Of a DNA stretch of 64,000 bases, positions 34,999 to 44,915 are shown piece by piece. The stretch spans positions 1 through 64,000 of the forward strand of contig NZ_JACIEZ010000007.1 of assembly GCF_014197145.1 (NCBI RefSeq). Reading direction: 5' to 3'. The position numbers were made by a program, and so were the translations under genes. Origin of the DNA: Gellertiella hungarica (lineage in GTDB: Bacteria; Pseudomonadota; Alphaproteobacteria; Rhizobiales; Rhizobiaceae). The stretch's first letter is position 1. Every line of letters begins with the position of its first letter. The notes below the pieces were generated by a model. That model did not search any database, had not been told where the DNA came from, and saw nothing but the letters and a program-made list of their open reading frames with translations.

Positions 34999-35760
34999 GC
35001 CTCCGTCGGGGCTTCCCTCCCGCGCCATCAGGTCGTGCAGCCATTCCTTGGCAAGCGCAATGGCCTCCGGCAGCGCGCGCCCCAGCGCCAGCTGGGCGGC
35101 GATCCCCGAGGCAAGGGCGCATCCGGTTCCCCGCAGGGTGACGGCAAGCCGCGGCAGGACAAAGCGTTGCACGCCTTCGGGGGTAACCAGAAGATCGGCC
35201 GCATCGGCACCCGAGGCATGCCCGCCCTTGACGAGGACGGCCCGGGCGCCCTGCGCCAGTAGCACTTTCGCCTGCCCGATCGCCCCCCTCTCGTCCCCGG
35301 CGGGAGGCCCGCCGGCGAGCAGGCCAAGCTCCGGCACGTTCGGCGTCACCAGCGCGGCGAGCGGAAACAGCCGTCGGTAGACAGCCGCCGCATCCCCTTC
35401 CAAAAGGCGACGGCCGGAAGTGGAGGCGAGCACCGGGTCGATCACCACGGGCGTCCGGGGATGATCCTCAAGGACCGCCCGCACCGCGTCGGCGGTCTCG
35501 GTCAGCCCGAGCATGCCGAGCTTGACGGTACGGACGCAGCCCGCCGAAAGGGCTGCGCGCATCTGACTTTCCACCAGCGCCGGCGGCATCGGCTCCACCG
35601 CCACCACGCGCCGGGAGGTCTGCGCCGTTACCGCCGTCACGGCAAGCGCGGCCCGCAGCCCGAAGCGGCAAAGCGTCTCCACATCGCGGGCGATGCCCGC
35701 CCCGCCGGAAGAATCCGAGCCCGCGACAACGAGAACCTGCGGAGCAGGGCTCATCGCCAT
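34996..35760 (-). CDS. thiD: Hydroxymethylpyrimidine/phosphomethylpyrimidine kinase
   Basis: About 254 aa. LVVAGSDSSGGAGIARDVETL at the N-terminus is the ThiD substrate/ATP-binding signature; VIDPVLASTSGRRLLEGDA and GTGCALASGIAAQLA complete the ribokinase-type active site. Phosphorylates HMP to HMP-PP for thiamine synthesis. Last gene of the thiamine operon; ATG 35760 is preferred (GGAGG 10 nt upstream), with ATG 35754, which overlaps the thiE stop as ATGA, as the alternative. Confidence 0.93.
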   Translation of the reverse strand: MAMSPAPQVLVVAGSDSSGGAGIARDVETLCRFGLRAALAVTAVTAQTSRRVVAVEPMPPALVESQMRAALSAGCVRTVKLGMLGLTETADAVRAVLEDHPRTPVVIDPVLASTSGRRLLEGDAAAVYRRLFPLAALVTPNVPELGLLAGGPPAGDERGAIGQAKVLLAQGARAVLVKGGHASGADAADLLVTPEGVQRFVLPRLAVTLRGTGCALASGIAAQLALGRALPEAIALAKEWLHDLMAREGSPDGG

Positions 35761-36356
35761 GGAGCGGTCGCCTCCAGCCATTCGCGCGTGCGGGCCTCGG
35801 GGTCCGCGTTGCCGGTGATGTCGGTGACGACAGCGGCGCTGTCTGCACCCTTTTCCAGAACGACCCTCGCCCTTTCGGGCGTGAGACCGCCGATGGCGAC
35901 AAGCGGCAGGGTGCCGGTCCGGCCCTTCCAGAGGGGGATCTTCTCCGGCGTCTGCGGCGCCCAGGGCATTGTCTTGAGGATCGTCGGCCAGACCGGGCCG
36001 AGCGCCACATAATCGGGGCTGGCGGCCAGCGCCCGATCCAGTTCCGCATCGTCATGGGTGGAGACGCCGAGCCTCAACCCCGCCCGCCGGATGGCTGGGA
36101 GGTCGGCGCCTTCGAGATCCTCCTGCCCGAGATGGATGAAATCGCAGCCTTCCTCGATGGCAAGCCGCCAGTAGTCGTTGACGATGAGCTGGCAGCCATG
36201 AAGGGCGCAGAGGGATTTGGCCCGGCGGATTTCCGCGCGGTAGCGGGCTTCCGTGCCGTCCTTCATCCGCAGCTGCACCAGCCGGACCCCGAGCGGCACC
36301 AGCCTTTCGATCCAGTCCGCGCTGTCGACGATGAGGTAGAAGGGATCGAGTTTCAC
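35751..36356 (-). CDS. thiE: Thiamine phosphate synthase
   Basis: 201 aa. [53 protein letters not shown] and [10 protein letters not shown] are standard ThiE elements around the pyrophosphate and thiazole sites. Joins HMP-PP and thiazole phosphate. Starts at GTG 36356, overlapping the thiG stop as GTGA; the frame upstream is antisense/out-of-frame sequence inside thiG. Confidence 0.92.
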   Translation of the reverse strand: MKLDPFYLIVDSADWIERLVPLGVRLVQLRMKDGTEARYRAEIRRAKSLCALHGCQLIVNDYWRLAIEEGCDFIHLGQEDLEGADLPAIRRAGLRLGVSTHDDAELDRALAASPDYVALGPVWPTILKTMPWAPQTPEKIPLWKGRTGTLPLVAIGGLTPERARVVLEKGADSAAVVTDITGNADPEARTREWLEATAPWR

Positions 36357-37126
36357 GAGAACACCGCCTTTCCGATGACCGGCGTGGAGGGAACGGCCAT
36401 GTCGCGCGGCTCGAGGGGGCCCGCGAGGCAGGCGGCTCGCCCCGCCTCCACCGCACCTGCAAAGGCCACGGCCATGGCAACGGGGTCGCCCGCGCCGGCA
36501 ACTGCCGTATTCAGAAGCACCGCATCGAAACCGAGCTCCATCACCGCCGCCGCATGGGACGGGCGACCGATGCCCGCATCGACGATCAGCGGCACCTCGG
36601 GGAAATGGGCACGATAGCTGCGGAGCGCACCGATGTTCACCGGCCCCATGGCCGAGCCGATGGGCGCGCACCAGGGCATCAGCACCTGGCACCCCGCCTC
36701 CAGCAGGCGTTCGCCCACGCCCAGGTCCTCCGTCGTGTAGGGAAAGACCCGGAAACCCTCGGCGCAGAGGATGCGGGCCGCCTCCACCAGCTCGAAGACA
36801 TCGGGCTGCAGCGTGTCGTGATGGCCGATCACCTCCAGCTTGATCCAGTCGGTCGCAAAGACCTCCCGCGCCATGTGCGCCGTCAGCACCGCTTCCCGCG
36901 CGGTGTGGCATCCGGCGGTGTTGGGCAGCACCCGCACGCCGAGATCGCGGATCATGGAGAAAAAGGCGCCGCCCGTCCTGCCGCCGGCCATTTCCCGCCG
37001 GAGCGAGACGGTGACGATACCGGTCCGCGAAGCCAGGACCGCCTGCCGGAGGATTTCTGGCGAGGGATAGCGCGCGGTGCCGAGAAGCAGGCGGCTTTCG
37101 ATATCCGTGTCGTAGAGTTTCAGCAT
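36353..37126 (-). CDS. thiG: Thiazole synthase
   Basis: 257 aa, family-typical. [16 protein letters not shown] at the start, [11 protein letters not shown], the Schiff-base Lys region WIKLEVIGH, and [27 protein letters not shown] near the C-terminus identify ThiG. Makes thiazole phosphate from DXP, ThiS-thiocarboxylate and dehydroglycine supplied by ThiO. Starts 4 nt after thiS. Confidence 0.95.
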   Translation of the reverse strand: MLKLYDTDIESRLLLGTARYPSPEILRQAVLASRTGIVTVSLRREMAGGRTGGAFFSMIRDLGVRVLPNTAGCHTAREAVLTAHMAREVFATDWIKLEVIGHHDTLQPDVFELVEAARILCAEGFRVFPYTTEDLGVGERLLEAGCQVLMPWCAPIGSAMGPVNIGALRSYRAHFPEVPLIVDAGIGRPSHAAAVMELGFDAVLLNTAVAGAGDPVAMAVAFAGAVEAGRAACLAGPLEPRDMAVPSTPVIGKAVFS

Positions 37127-37130
37127 GGGG

Positions 37131-37328
37131 TCAGCCTCCCTGCATGGGGGTGAGGATCTCGATCCGGTCGCCGTCCGACAGCCGGTATTTCGCCCGCTCT
37201 TCCCGGTGGACGATCTCGCCATTGACGGCGGTGGCCAGCCATTCGCCCTCATAGTCGAGGGCGGAGAGAAGGGTGGCGAGGGTTTCTTCCTGCCGTTCGT
37301 GGGTTTCGCCATTGATGATGAAGGTCAT
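37131..37328 (-). CDS. thiS: Sulfur carrier protein ThiS
   Basis: 65 aa ubiquitin-fold protein ending in the essential Gly-Gly (PMQGG), which is adenylated and thiocarboxylated to deliver sulfur to Thi[19 protein letters not shown] and VAVNGEIV-like positions ([10 protein letters not shown]) match the family. Start overlaps the thiO stop (TCAT, 37325-37328). Confidence 0.93.
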   Translation of the reverse strand: MTFIINGETHERQEETLATLLSALDYEGEWLATAVNGEIVHREERAKYRLSDGDRIEILTPMQGG

Positions 37329-38302
37329 GTCCTGTCTCCGATCTCGCGCGCTGCCCGGCGCGCCATGGCGGGCGCGAGCAGGAAGCCGTGGCGGTAGAAG
37401 CCGTTGAGGCTGAAGGTGTCGCCGTCGCGCAAGAGGCGCGGCATGTTGTCGGCATAGGCGGGGCGAAGCCCCGTTCCCGTTTCGAGGACGCGCGCCTCGC
37501 CGAAGGCCGGGTGCAGCGCATAGGCCGCATTCAGCAGTTCCATGGCCGAACGGGCGCTGATGGGTCCGTCATCGCCGCTTTCGATCATGGTGGCCCCCAC
37601 CATGAAGCGGCCGTTCCCCCGCGGCACGACATAGAGCGGAATGCGCGGATGCAGGAGCCGGACCGGCCGCAACAGCGCGATGTCGCGGGTTTCGAGCACC
37701 AGCATCTCGCCGCGAACCGGGCGAAGGGTCGTCTGCGTACCGATTGCAGAAGCGCCGGTGCAATCGACGACCGCATCGAAGCCCTTGCCTCCCGAAGGGC
37801 CGGCAAGGGCGCTGGCCTCCGCCCCGAACACCAGTGGGACACCTGCGCCCGCGAGCTTTTCCGCAAGGGCCGCGAGTGCTGCACGCGGATCGAGATGGGC
37901 CTCTCCCGCGAAGAAGAGTCCTCCCGAAAAGCGGCCGGCAAGATCGGGCTCCAGTGCGGCGATACCCGCCCCGTCAAGAAGGCTGTGGCCTTCTGTGCGG
38001 GCGGCGAAGCGGCGAAGCTCCGCCCCGTCGCGGGCCGGCGCCACGACCAGCGTGCCCCTGCGGGTCACATGGCCGGGCAGCGCGCTTTCCCACCAGCCGA
38101 TCGCCTCCTGGCCGAGCGATACCACCTCGGCAGGGGCCGTTTCGCCCTCGCACCAGGGTGCCAGCATGCCGCCCGCATGGCGGGAAGCGCCGCCCCCCGC
38201 CTCTCCTGCCGGATCGGCGACCGCCACCGCATGGCCCGCACCCGCAAGCTCATGGGCCAGCGCAAGGCCGACGACGCCGGCCCCCCTGATCAGGATGCGC
38301 AT
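37325..38302 (-). CDS. thiO: Glycine oxidase ThiO
   Basis: 325 aa FAD-dependent amine oxidase (DAO fold). N-terminal dinucleotide motif IRGAGVVGLALAHEL, then RHAGGMLAPWCE; the C-terminal part has GTGLRPAYADNMP and NGFYRHGFLLAPAMA. Oxidises glycine to iminoacetate for thiazole formation. Follows thiC by 3 nt. Confidence 0.93.
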   Translation of the reverse strand: MRILIRGAGVVGLALAHELAGAGHAVAVADPAGEAGGGASRHAGGMLAPWCEGETAPAEVVSLGQEAIGWWESALPGHVTRRGTLVVAPARDGAELRRFAARTEGHSLLDGAGIAALEPDLAGRFSGGLFFAGEAHLDPRAALAALAEKLAGAGVPLVFGAEASALAGPSGGKGFDAVVDCTGASAIGTQTTLRPVRGEMLVLETRDIALLRPVRLLHPRIPLYVVPRGNGRFMVGATMIESGDDGPISARSAMELLNAAYALHPAFGEARVLETGTGLRPAYADNMPRLLRDGDTFSLNGFYRHGFLLAPAMARRAAREIGDRT

Positions 38303-38305
38303 GGC

Positions 38306-40174
<1,869 letters not shown>

Positions 40175-40256
40175 TCATGGTGCGAATTGGGGGGCTGAAA
40201 CGGGACAGGCGACAATCCCCATAGGGATCTTCTGATCGGCCTGCTGCCCGTCGTGA

Positions 40257-40349
40257 CACCGTCCCTACGCCAGTATGAACTGGATCAGGTTCAACGGGTC
40301 ACTGCGCGCTCTAGCAGAATCTCAGCCCCTTGCCGGGACACCCCTGGTG
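40257..40349 (-). promoter_or_regulatory. TPP riboswitch (THI element)
   Basis: Reading the minus strand, the conserved blocks occur in order: GGGGTGTCCCGG, GGCTGAGA, CCCGTTGAACCTGATC, and GGCGTAGGGA, closed by a CACC (40346-40349)/GGTG (40257-40260) P1 stem. These are the diagnostic elements of the thiamine pyrophosphate aptamer. Located about 115 nt upstream of thiC and transcribed toward it. Confidence 0.95.
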
Positions 40350-40358
40350 AATGACGCC

Positions 40359-40388
40359 ATCCTTTCATGCTTCGGGCGGGCCGGTCAA
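40359..40388 (-). promoter_or_regulatory. Probable thiC operon promoter
   Basis: Minus-strand TTGACC (40383-40388) and AAGGAT (40359-40364), spacer 18 bp. Transcription would begin just before the riboswitch aptamer, as expected. The -10 is weak. Confidence 0.45.
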
Positions 40389-40470
40389 GCGGGCGGTAAC
40401 CGATGTCATCCCCTTGCACCGGAAAGGCCGCTATGATCCCTTTCCAACAGGGCTCCACCGGAGAAGCGGC

Positions 40471-41907
40471 ATGGCATCCGAAATCGAACTGAAACTCGAG
40501 CTGACGCCCGATGCGGTGGCCCGGATCGTGGAGGCGCCCCTTCTCGGGCCTGCCCAGCGAACCGTGCGGCAGGTATCGACCTATCATGACACGCCCGACC
40601 TCCTCCTTTCCCGCTCCGGCTTCTCCCTGCGGATCCGGAAGACGCCCGATGGCCTCGTGCAGACGATCAAGGGCCCGGGCGAAAGCCCGTCCCTGCTGAT
40701 GCGATCAGAATGGGAGCGTCCGGTGGAAAGCGAGCATCCGGACAAGGGCGACATCGCCGGCCTGCTTGGCGTCGATCCTTCCGCTCTCCGGCTCGGGCCG
40801 CTTTTCACCGTGTTGGTCGAGCGGCAGCTCTGGTACGTCGAGGCACCGGAGGGCAGGATCGAGGTGGCGCTTGACCAGGGCGAGATCATCGCCGGAGACA
40901 GACATCTGCCCCTTGCAGAACTCGAGCTCGAGCTGAAATCCGGCGAGGAGCATGTCCTCTTTGCCCTCGCCCGCCGGCTTCTCGCCATTGCCCCCTTCCG
41001 GATCGGCGTGACATCAAAGGCCGAGAAGGGCTTCCTGCTGCGCGACCGGCTGCTCAGCCACCGCAAGCCGGAGGCGTGGCAGCCCGATCCGGATATCGCC
41101 GCCGCGGCCGCCTTTCGCGGGCTGGCCCTGTCCTGCGTGGCCCATTTCCGCGAAAACGAGGACATCTACCTTCAGCTTGCCGCACCGGAAGCCCTCCATC
41201 AGATGCGGGTTGCCTTGCGACGGTTGCGGTCGCTGATATCGGTGTGCTGTCCCTTCCTCGCCACGGCCGATGCCGGGCGCTTCGCCGAGGAATTCCGCTG
41301 GCTGGCCGGAAGCCTCGCGCAGGCGCGCAATCTGGACGTCCTGAGCACCCGCCCGGATCGGCTTGCCGCGGGAGCGGCCAGCGAGGAGGCGAGGCTGAGC
41401 GCCCATGCCGCCGCCGGCGCCGCGCTCGCCTCGATGCGGGCGCTGGACCTGATGCTCGATTTCAATGCGTGGCTTCAGTGCGGCCGGTTTCTCGGCACTG
41501 GCGCCGATCCGCGGGCGGACGAGCCGCTCCGGGATTTTGCGCCCCGCGCCCTTGCGCGGCTGCGGCGCAGGCTCAGAAAGCGGTCCCGATCCTTCTGCGA
41601 TCTCAGCGACGCGGAGCGTCACGAGGTGCGAAAGGCGGCGAAGCGTCTGCGCTATGTGGCGGAATTCTTTCAGCCGGCCTTCCGGTCGGCCCGTGCCGAG
41701 CGTCGCTATCGGCGCTTTGCCCTCGCCATGGAAGCGCTGCAGGACCATCTCGGCGTGCTCAACGATCACGCGACGCTCGAGCCGCTTGCCGTGCCTGATG
41801 CCGATCCGCAGCGGGCCGGAAAGGCCGGTGAGGAAAGGGCGCGGCTTCTCAGGCGCGCCGAGGCCGCGCTCGAGGCGGTTCTGGCCGCCAAGCCCTTCTG
41901 GAAATAG
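40471..41907 (+). CDS. CYTH-CHAD domain protein, probable inorganic triphosphatase
   Basis: 478 aa. N-terminal CYTH domain (about residues 3-200) with the ExExK signature in EIELKLEL and the tunnel residues in SLRIRKTPDG and QTIKGPG. C-terminal CHAD domain (about 215-470) rich in conserved His/Arg/Lys: LHQMRVALRRLRSLI and HEVRKAAKRLRYVAEFF, which bind polyphosphate in studied members. Same architecture as E. coli YgiF, a tripolyphosphatase. Start at ATG 40471 just before the CYTH motif. Confidence 0.9.
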   Translation: MASEIELKLELTPDAVARIVEAPLLGPAQRTVRQVSTYHDTPDLLLSRSGFSLRIRKTPDGLVQTIKGPGESPSLLMRSEWERPVESEHPDKGDIAGLLGVDPSALRLGPLFTVLVERQLWYVEAPEGRIEVALDQGEIIAGDRHLPLAELELELKSGEEHVLFALARRLLAIAPFRIGVTSKAEKGFLLRDRLLSHRKPEAWQPDPDIAAAAAFRGLALSCVAHFRENEDIYLQLAAPEALHQMRVALRRLRSLISVCCPFLATADAGRFAEEFRWLAGSLAQARNLDVLSTRPDRLAAGAASEEARLSAHAAAGAALASMRALDLMLDFNAWLQCGRFLGTGADPRADEPLRDFAPRALARLRRRLRKRSRSFCDLSDAERHEVRKAAKRLRYVAEFFQPAFRSARAERRYRRFALAMEALQDHLGVLNDHATLEPLAVPDADPQRAGKAGEERARLLRRAEAALEAVLAAKPFWK

Positions 41908-41923
41908 CATCGCGACGGCTCTC

Positions 41924-41941
41924 CCGGGGCGGCTGCCCCGG
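41924..41941. terminator. Hairpin between convergent genes
   Basis: CCGGGGC / GCCCCGG 7-bp perfect stem with a GGCT loop in the gap between the CYTH-CHAD gene (stop 41907) and the glycosyltransferase gene (stop 41963). No T-run. Confidence 0.5.
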
Positions 41942-41962
41942 CAGCTCTGCCCCGACCGCCGG

Positions 41963-43660
41963 TCAGGCGCGTGGCGGAACCGCGAAATGCTCGGGAGCCA
42001 TGCCGCTCTTCGAGCGCTCCACCATGGTTGCAAAGGCATCTTCCAGATGCCGGACCGTGCGCTCGGTGTTGAACAGCGGGAGGCTGTGACGACCGGTGAT
42101 CAGGTGGCTCTTCAGTGCCCGCAGTCTTTCCGGGTCGGCGGCGAGCGATGCGCAAAGGGCCACGAAGGCATCATCGTCCTCGGCCACGAGCTCGCCCAGA
42201 TGCACGGCGTTCAGCAGGCTTTCGGAAACGCGGGAGGAGAAGTTCCTGCCCCGGCGCGTCACGACGGGCAGCCCGGCCCACAGCTTGTCCGAGGTGGTCG
42301 TGTGACCGTTGCAGGGAAACGAATCGAGGCCGAGATCGCCCGCGCCGAGACGCGCCAGGTGCTGGGCAACCGGAATGGCCGGGACAAAGACGAGCCGCTC
42401 CGGCTCAACCCCGTTTTCCAGGAAAAAGGCGCGGATGCTCTGCGTCGCCACCTCGGGATAGCTGACCATCCAGAGCAGGCTGCCGGGCACGGCGTCGAGG
42501 ACCCGCAGCCAGAGGCCCAGCGTCTCGAAGGAAATCTTCTTCGGGTTGTTCGCCGACATGAAGACGATCCTGTCTTCCGGCAGGCCCAGATCCCGCTTGG
42601 TCAGCGGTTGAACCACCGGCCGGTAGTGGTTGTCGTTCACCTGGTAGGATTCCGGCAACCAGCAGAACTTCTCCTCGAAACAGGCCTCGCTGCCCGGCGG
42701 GCACACATGCCTGTCGGCGATGATGTAGTCGCAGTCGATGCCCACGCCGGAACCGGGAAAGCCGAGATAGGCCGCCTGCACGGGCGCCAGCCCCCGGTTG
42801 AACAGTTCGCCGCGCTGGTTGTCCGTATGGCCCTTCAGGTCGATGGCAATGTCCAGCCGGTGCGACCGCACGATTTCCAGCGCGTGATCCGTTGCCAGAT
42901 CGGCAATCCGGTGAATCCTGTTCCCGTGGCGGCGGCGGAACCCCTGCGACAGGTCCACATATTCTTCGGGCGACAGATCGTAGATCCTGATGTCGAAGCG
43001 TGCGGGGTCGTGCAGGTCGAAGGCGCGGTTCAGCAGGCAGAGCGTCGCATGGTTTTCCGAAAGATCGCTGGAGAAATAGCCGACCCTGATCCTGTCCCCG
43101 GTGGAATGGGGAAGATTGCGACGAAGACGGCGCGAGGTGTCGTCGTAGAAGAGGCCTTTCTGGCCCCTGATCTTGAAATTGATGCGCTCGTCCCCGCACC
43201 ACATGATGTGATCGTGGAGGAGTTCGCATTCGATGGCCAGGGCGTCGTCGCGCTGGATGGCCTCGAGGGTCTCGCGATCCGACTTCCGGATCTCCGCGTA
43301 GTCGAAGGTGCGCCTGATGTGGTGACGGTAGAAGACGCGGGCGTCCTTGCAGGTCGGTTCCAGCGCGAGAACGCTGCGGGCGATCGAAACCACCTGCGCG
43401 GAATCGTCCAGCTTGTTGGCAATGTTGAGCGCCATCTTGAGAAAGACGAGGCGGCGGGACACGTCCGGTTCGTCCAGGCTGAGGAAAATCTCGAGCGCGC
43501 CCTTGAACTGCTGCAGCTTCGTCAGGCTCACCGCCAGCCGGATCAGGGATGCCGGCTCCAGCGTTTCGCCGGCCTGCCGCAGGGGCTGCAGAAGCTGCAT
43601 GACGCGGATGTGGTTGCCTTCCTTGTAGTTTGCCTCCGCCTCGGCCAGCACGCTGCGCAT
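41963..43660 (-). CDS. SPINDLY/OGT-type O-linked GlcNAc transferase with TPR region
   Basis: 565 aa. The first third is helical and TPR-like (LAEAEANYKEGNHIRVMQLLQPL). The rest matches glycosyltransferase family 41: RVGYFSSDLSENHATL, IDLKGHTDNQRGELFNRGLAPVQ, YLGFPGSGVGIDCDYIIAD, and DLGLDSFPCNGHTTTSDKLWAGLPVVT, the last being the nucleotide-sugar binding region. Transfers a sugar to Ser/Thr of protein acceptors, or a related acceptor. ATG 43660 is preferred (GGAG 7 nt upstream) over ATGs at 43675 and 43693. No clear acceptor gene adjoins it. Confidence 0.87.
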   Translation of the reverse strand: MRSVLAEAEANYKEGNHIRVMQLLQPLRQAGETLEPASLIRLAVSLTKLQQFKGALEIFLSLDEPDVSRRLVFLKMALNIANKLDDSAQVVSIARSVLALEPTCKDARVFYRHHIRRTFDYAEIRKSDRETLEAIQRDDALAIECELLHDHIMWCGDERINFKIRGQKGLFYDDTSRRLRRNLPHSTGDRIRVGYFSSDLSENHATLCLLNRAFDLHDPARFDIRIYDLSPEEYVDLSQGFRRRHGNRIHRIADLATDHALEIVRSHRLDIAIDLKGHTDNQRGELFNRGLAPVQAAYLGFPGSGVGIDCDYIIADRHVCPPGSEACFEEKFCWLPESYQVNDNHYRPVVQPLTKRDLGLPEDRIVFMSANNPKKISFETLGLWLRVLDAVPGSLLWMVSYPEVATQSIRAFFLENGVEPERLVFVPAIPVAQHLARLGAGDLGLDSFPCNGHTTTSDKLWAGLPVVTRRGRNFSSRVSESLLNAVHLGELVAEDDDAFVALCASLAADPERLRALKSHLITGRHSLPLFNTERTVRHLEDAFATMVERSKSGMAPEHFAVPPRA

Positions 43661-43772
43661 TCTTCCGCTCCACATAGTCACACGTTGCCACACCTAAGCT
43701 GGCAAAGCTTGCCCGTGTCTTGTGACGGCGGTGCGAGGGGGCGGGCGCATCCCGATCGGTGCTTGTCGGCCC

Positions 43773-44333
43773 TTACCGTTTCAGGTCCGCCAGCCAGTCT
43801 TCGAGCATGAGCCGGATGGCGTCGGCGGCAGGCGCTTCCCGGCGGAAGGCCCACCAGACATGTGCGCCCTGCCAGAGAGAAGCCATCTGCCAGCCGCGCC
43901 TTTCCGCCAGTTCCGGATCTTCCGACAGGCGCCGGCCGAGGGCGTGCGCCAGGGTCCTGCCCCACGCCGCGCCGCGGGCGCGCAGCTTCGGGTTGCGGAT
44001 GTCTTCGCGCAGGAGAAGCAGTCCGTCGGTCATGTGCGCCTCGGCCTGTTCGTCCGGGGTAAGGCGCATCAGAAGCTCGACCGCCCCTGCCGGGGTAAGG
44101 GGCACGGCGGCGTCGGCATCGGCCGTCAGTGCGTCCAGCCGGTCCCATGCCCTGAGCAGCACGGCTTCCACCAGCGCTTCGCGATTGCCGTAGCGCTGGA
44201 CGAGGGTTGCCGGGGAAAGGCCGCAGGCCTCCCCTGCCCGGGCGAAGGTCAGGCCGTCGGGTCCGGTTTCGGCCGCCAGCGCCAGGAGGTCGTCCAGAAC
44301 CTGCTCATCGGAAATGCTCTTGCGTCTTGCCAT
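43773..44333 (-). CDS. TetR-family transcriptional regulator
   Basis: 186 aa. Helix-turn-helix LTFARAGEACGLSPATLVQRYGNREALVEAVLLRAW (about residues 25-60). Effector domain not assigned. It is divergent from the RibD/DHFR-like reductase and an inverted repeat sits directly between the two starts, so the reductase gene is the likely target along with autoregulation. Confidence 0.88.
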   Translation of the reverse strand: MARRKSISDEQVLDDLLALAAETGPDGLTFARAGEACGLSPATLVQRYGNREALVEAVLLRAWDRLDALTADADAAVPLTPAGAVELLMRLTPDEQAEAHMTDGLLLLREDIRNPKLRARGAAWGRTLAHALGRRLSEDPELAERRGWQMASLWQGAHVWWAFRREAPAADAIRLMLEDWLADLKR

Positions 44334-44341
44334 GCCAATAA

Positions 44342-44361
44342 ATAAACATACGTTCGTTTAT
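44342..44361. promoter_or_regulatory. TetR operator candidate
   Basis: ATAAAC (44342-44347) and GTTTAT (44356-44361) form a perfect inverted repeat with an 8-bp spacer between the divergent starts at 44333 and 44382, with an ACGTTCG core. It begins 8 nt from the TetR start codon. Confidence 0.6.
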
Positions 44362-44381
44362 ATTGCAAGGGAGAACCGGCA

Positions 44382-44915
44382 ATGGCACGTATTCTCGGCT
44401 ATATCGCCTCCAGTCTGGATGGCCTCATCGTGTCCGGCGACAACAGCCTCGACTGGCTCTTTGCCTATGACGGCATGGATCTCGGTCCCTATGATTACAA
44501 TCTCTTCCTCGGGCGCATCAGGACGGTGGTCATGGGGCGCGGCACCTATGATTTCCTGGCGCAGGAAGGGCACCCCTGGCCCTATTCCGCGCAGCGCGTC
44601 ATCGTCGTGACCTCGCGCCCGATCGACGATCCGCCCGGCCCCCTCGAGACGAGAAGCGATGTCGATGCGCTGCTTGCGGAGCTGCGGGCGCTCGACGACG
44701 GGGATGTCTGGATGCTGGGCGGCGGGCAGTTGCAGATGGCCTTCATCGAAAGGGGCGCGCTCGACGAGCTCGAGATCTACGTGATGCCCGAGCTTCTGGG
44801 CAGTGGCCGCCCCCTGTTTCCGCTTTCCGGCCACCGGGAGAGCCTCACGCTTCTCGACGCGCGGCCCCTCGACCGGGGATGCGTGCGGCTGCACTACCGG
44901 TTGGGTTCCTCCTAG
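44382..44915 (+). CDS. Dihydrofolate-reductase-family / RibD C-terminal-like reductase
   Basis: 177 aa. [25 protein letters not shown] at the N-terminus, [18 protein letters not shown] and the glycine-rich [14 protein letters not shown] are the landmarks of the RibD_C/YwjB-type fold, which binds NADPH. Not the biosynthetic DHFR; substrate unknown. Its stop codon overlaps the chemoreceptor stop on the other strand (shared CTAG, 44912-44915). Confidence 0.88.
   Translation: MARILGYIASSLDGLIVSGDNSLDWLFAYDGMDLGPYDYNLFLGRIRTVVMGRGTYDFLAQEGHPWPYSAQRVIVVTSRPIDDPPGPLETRSDVDALLAELRALDDGDVWMLGGGQLQMAFIERGALDELEIYVMPELLGSGRPLFPLSGHRESLTLLDARPLDRGCVRLHYRLGSS

Noticed and set aside
41465-43810. A 781-codon plus-strand frame opposite the GT41 glycosyltransferase
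   Set aside because: Shadow; the minus-strand frame matches the family throughout.
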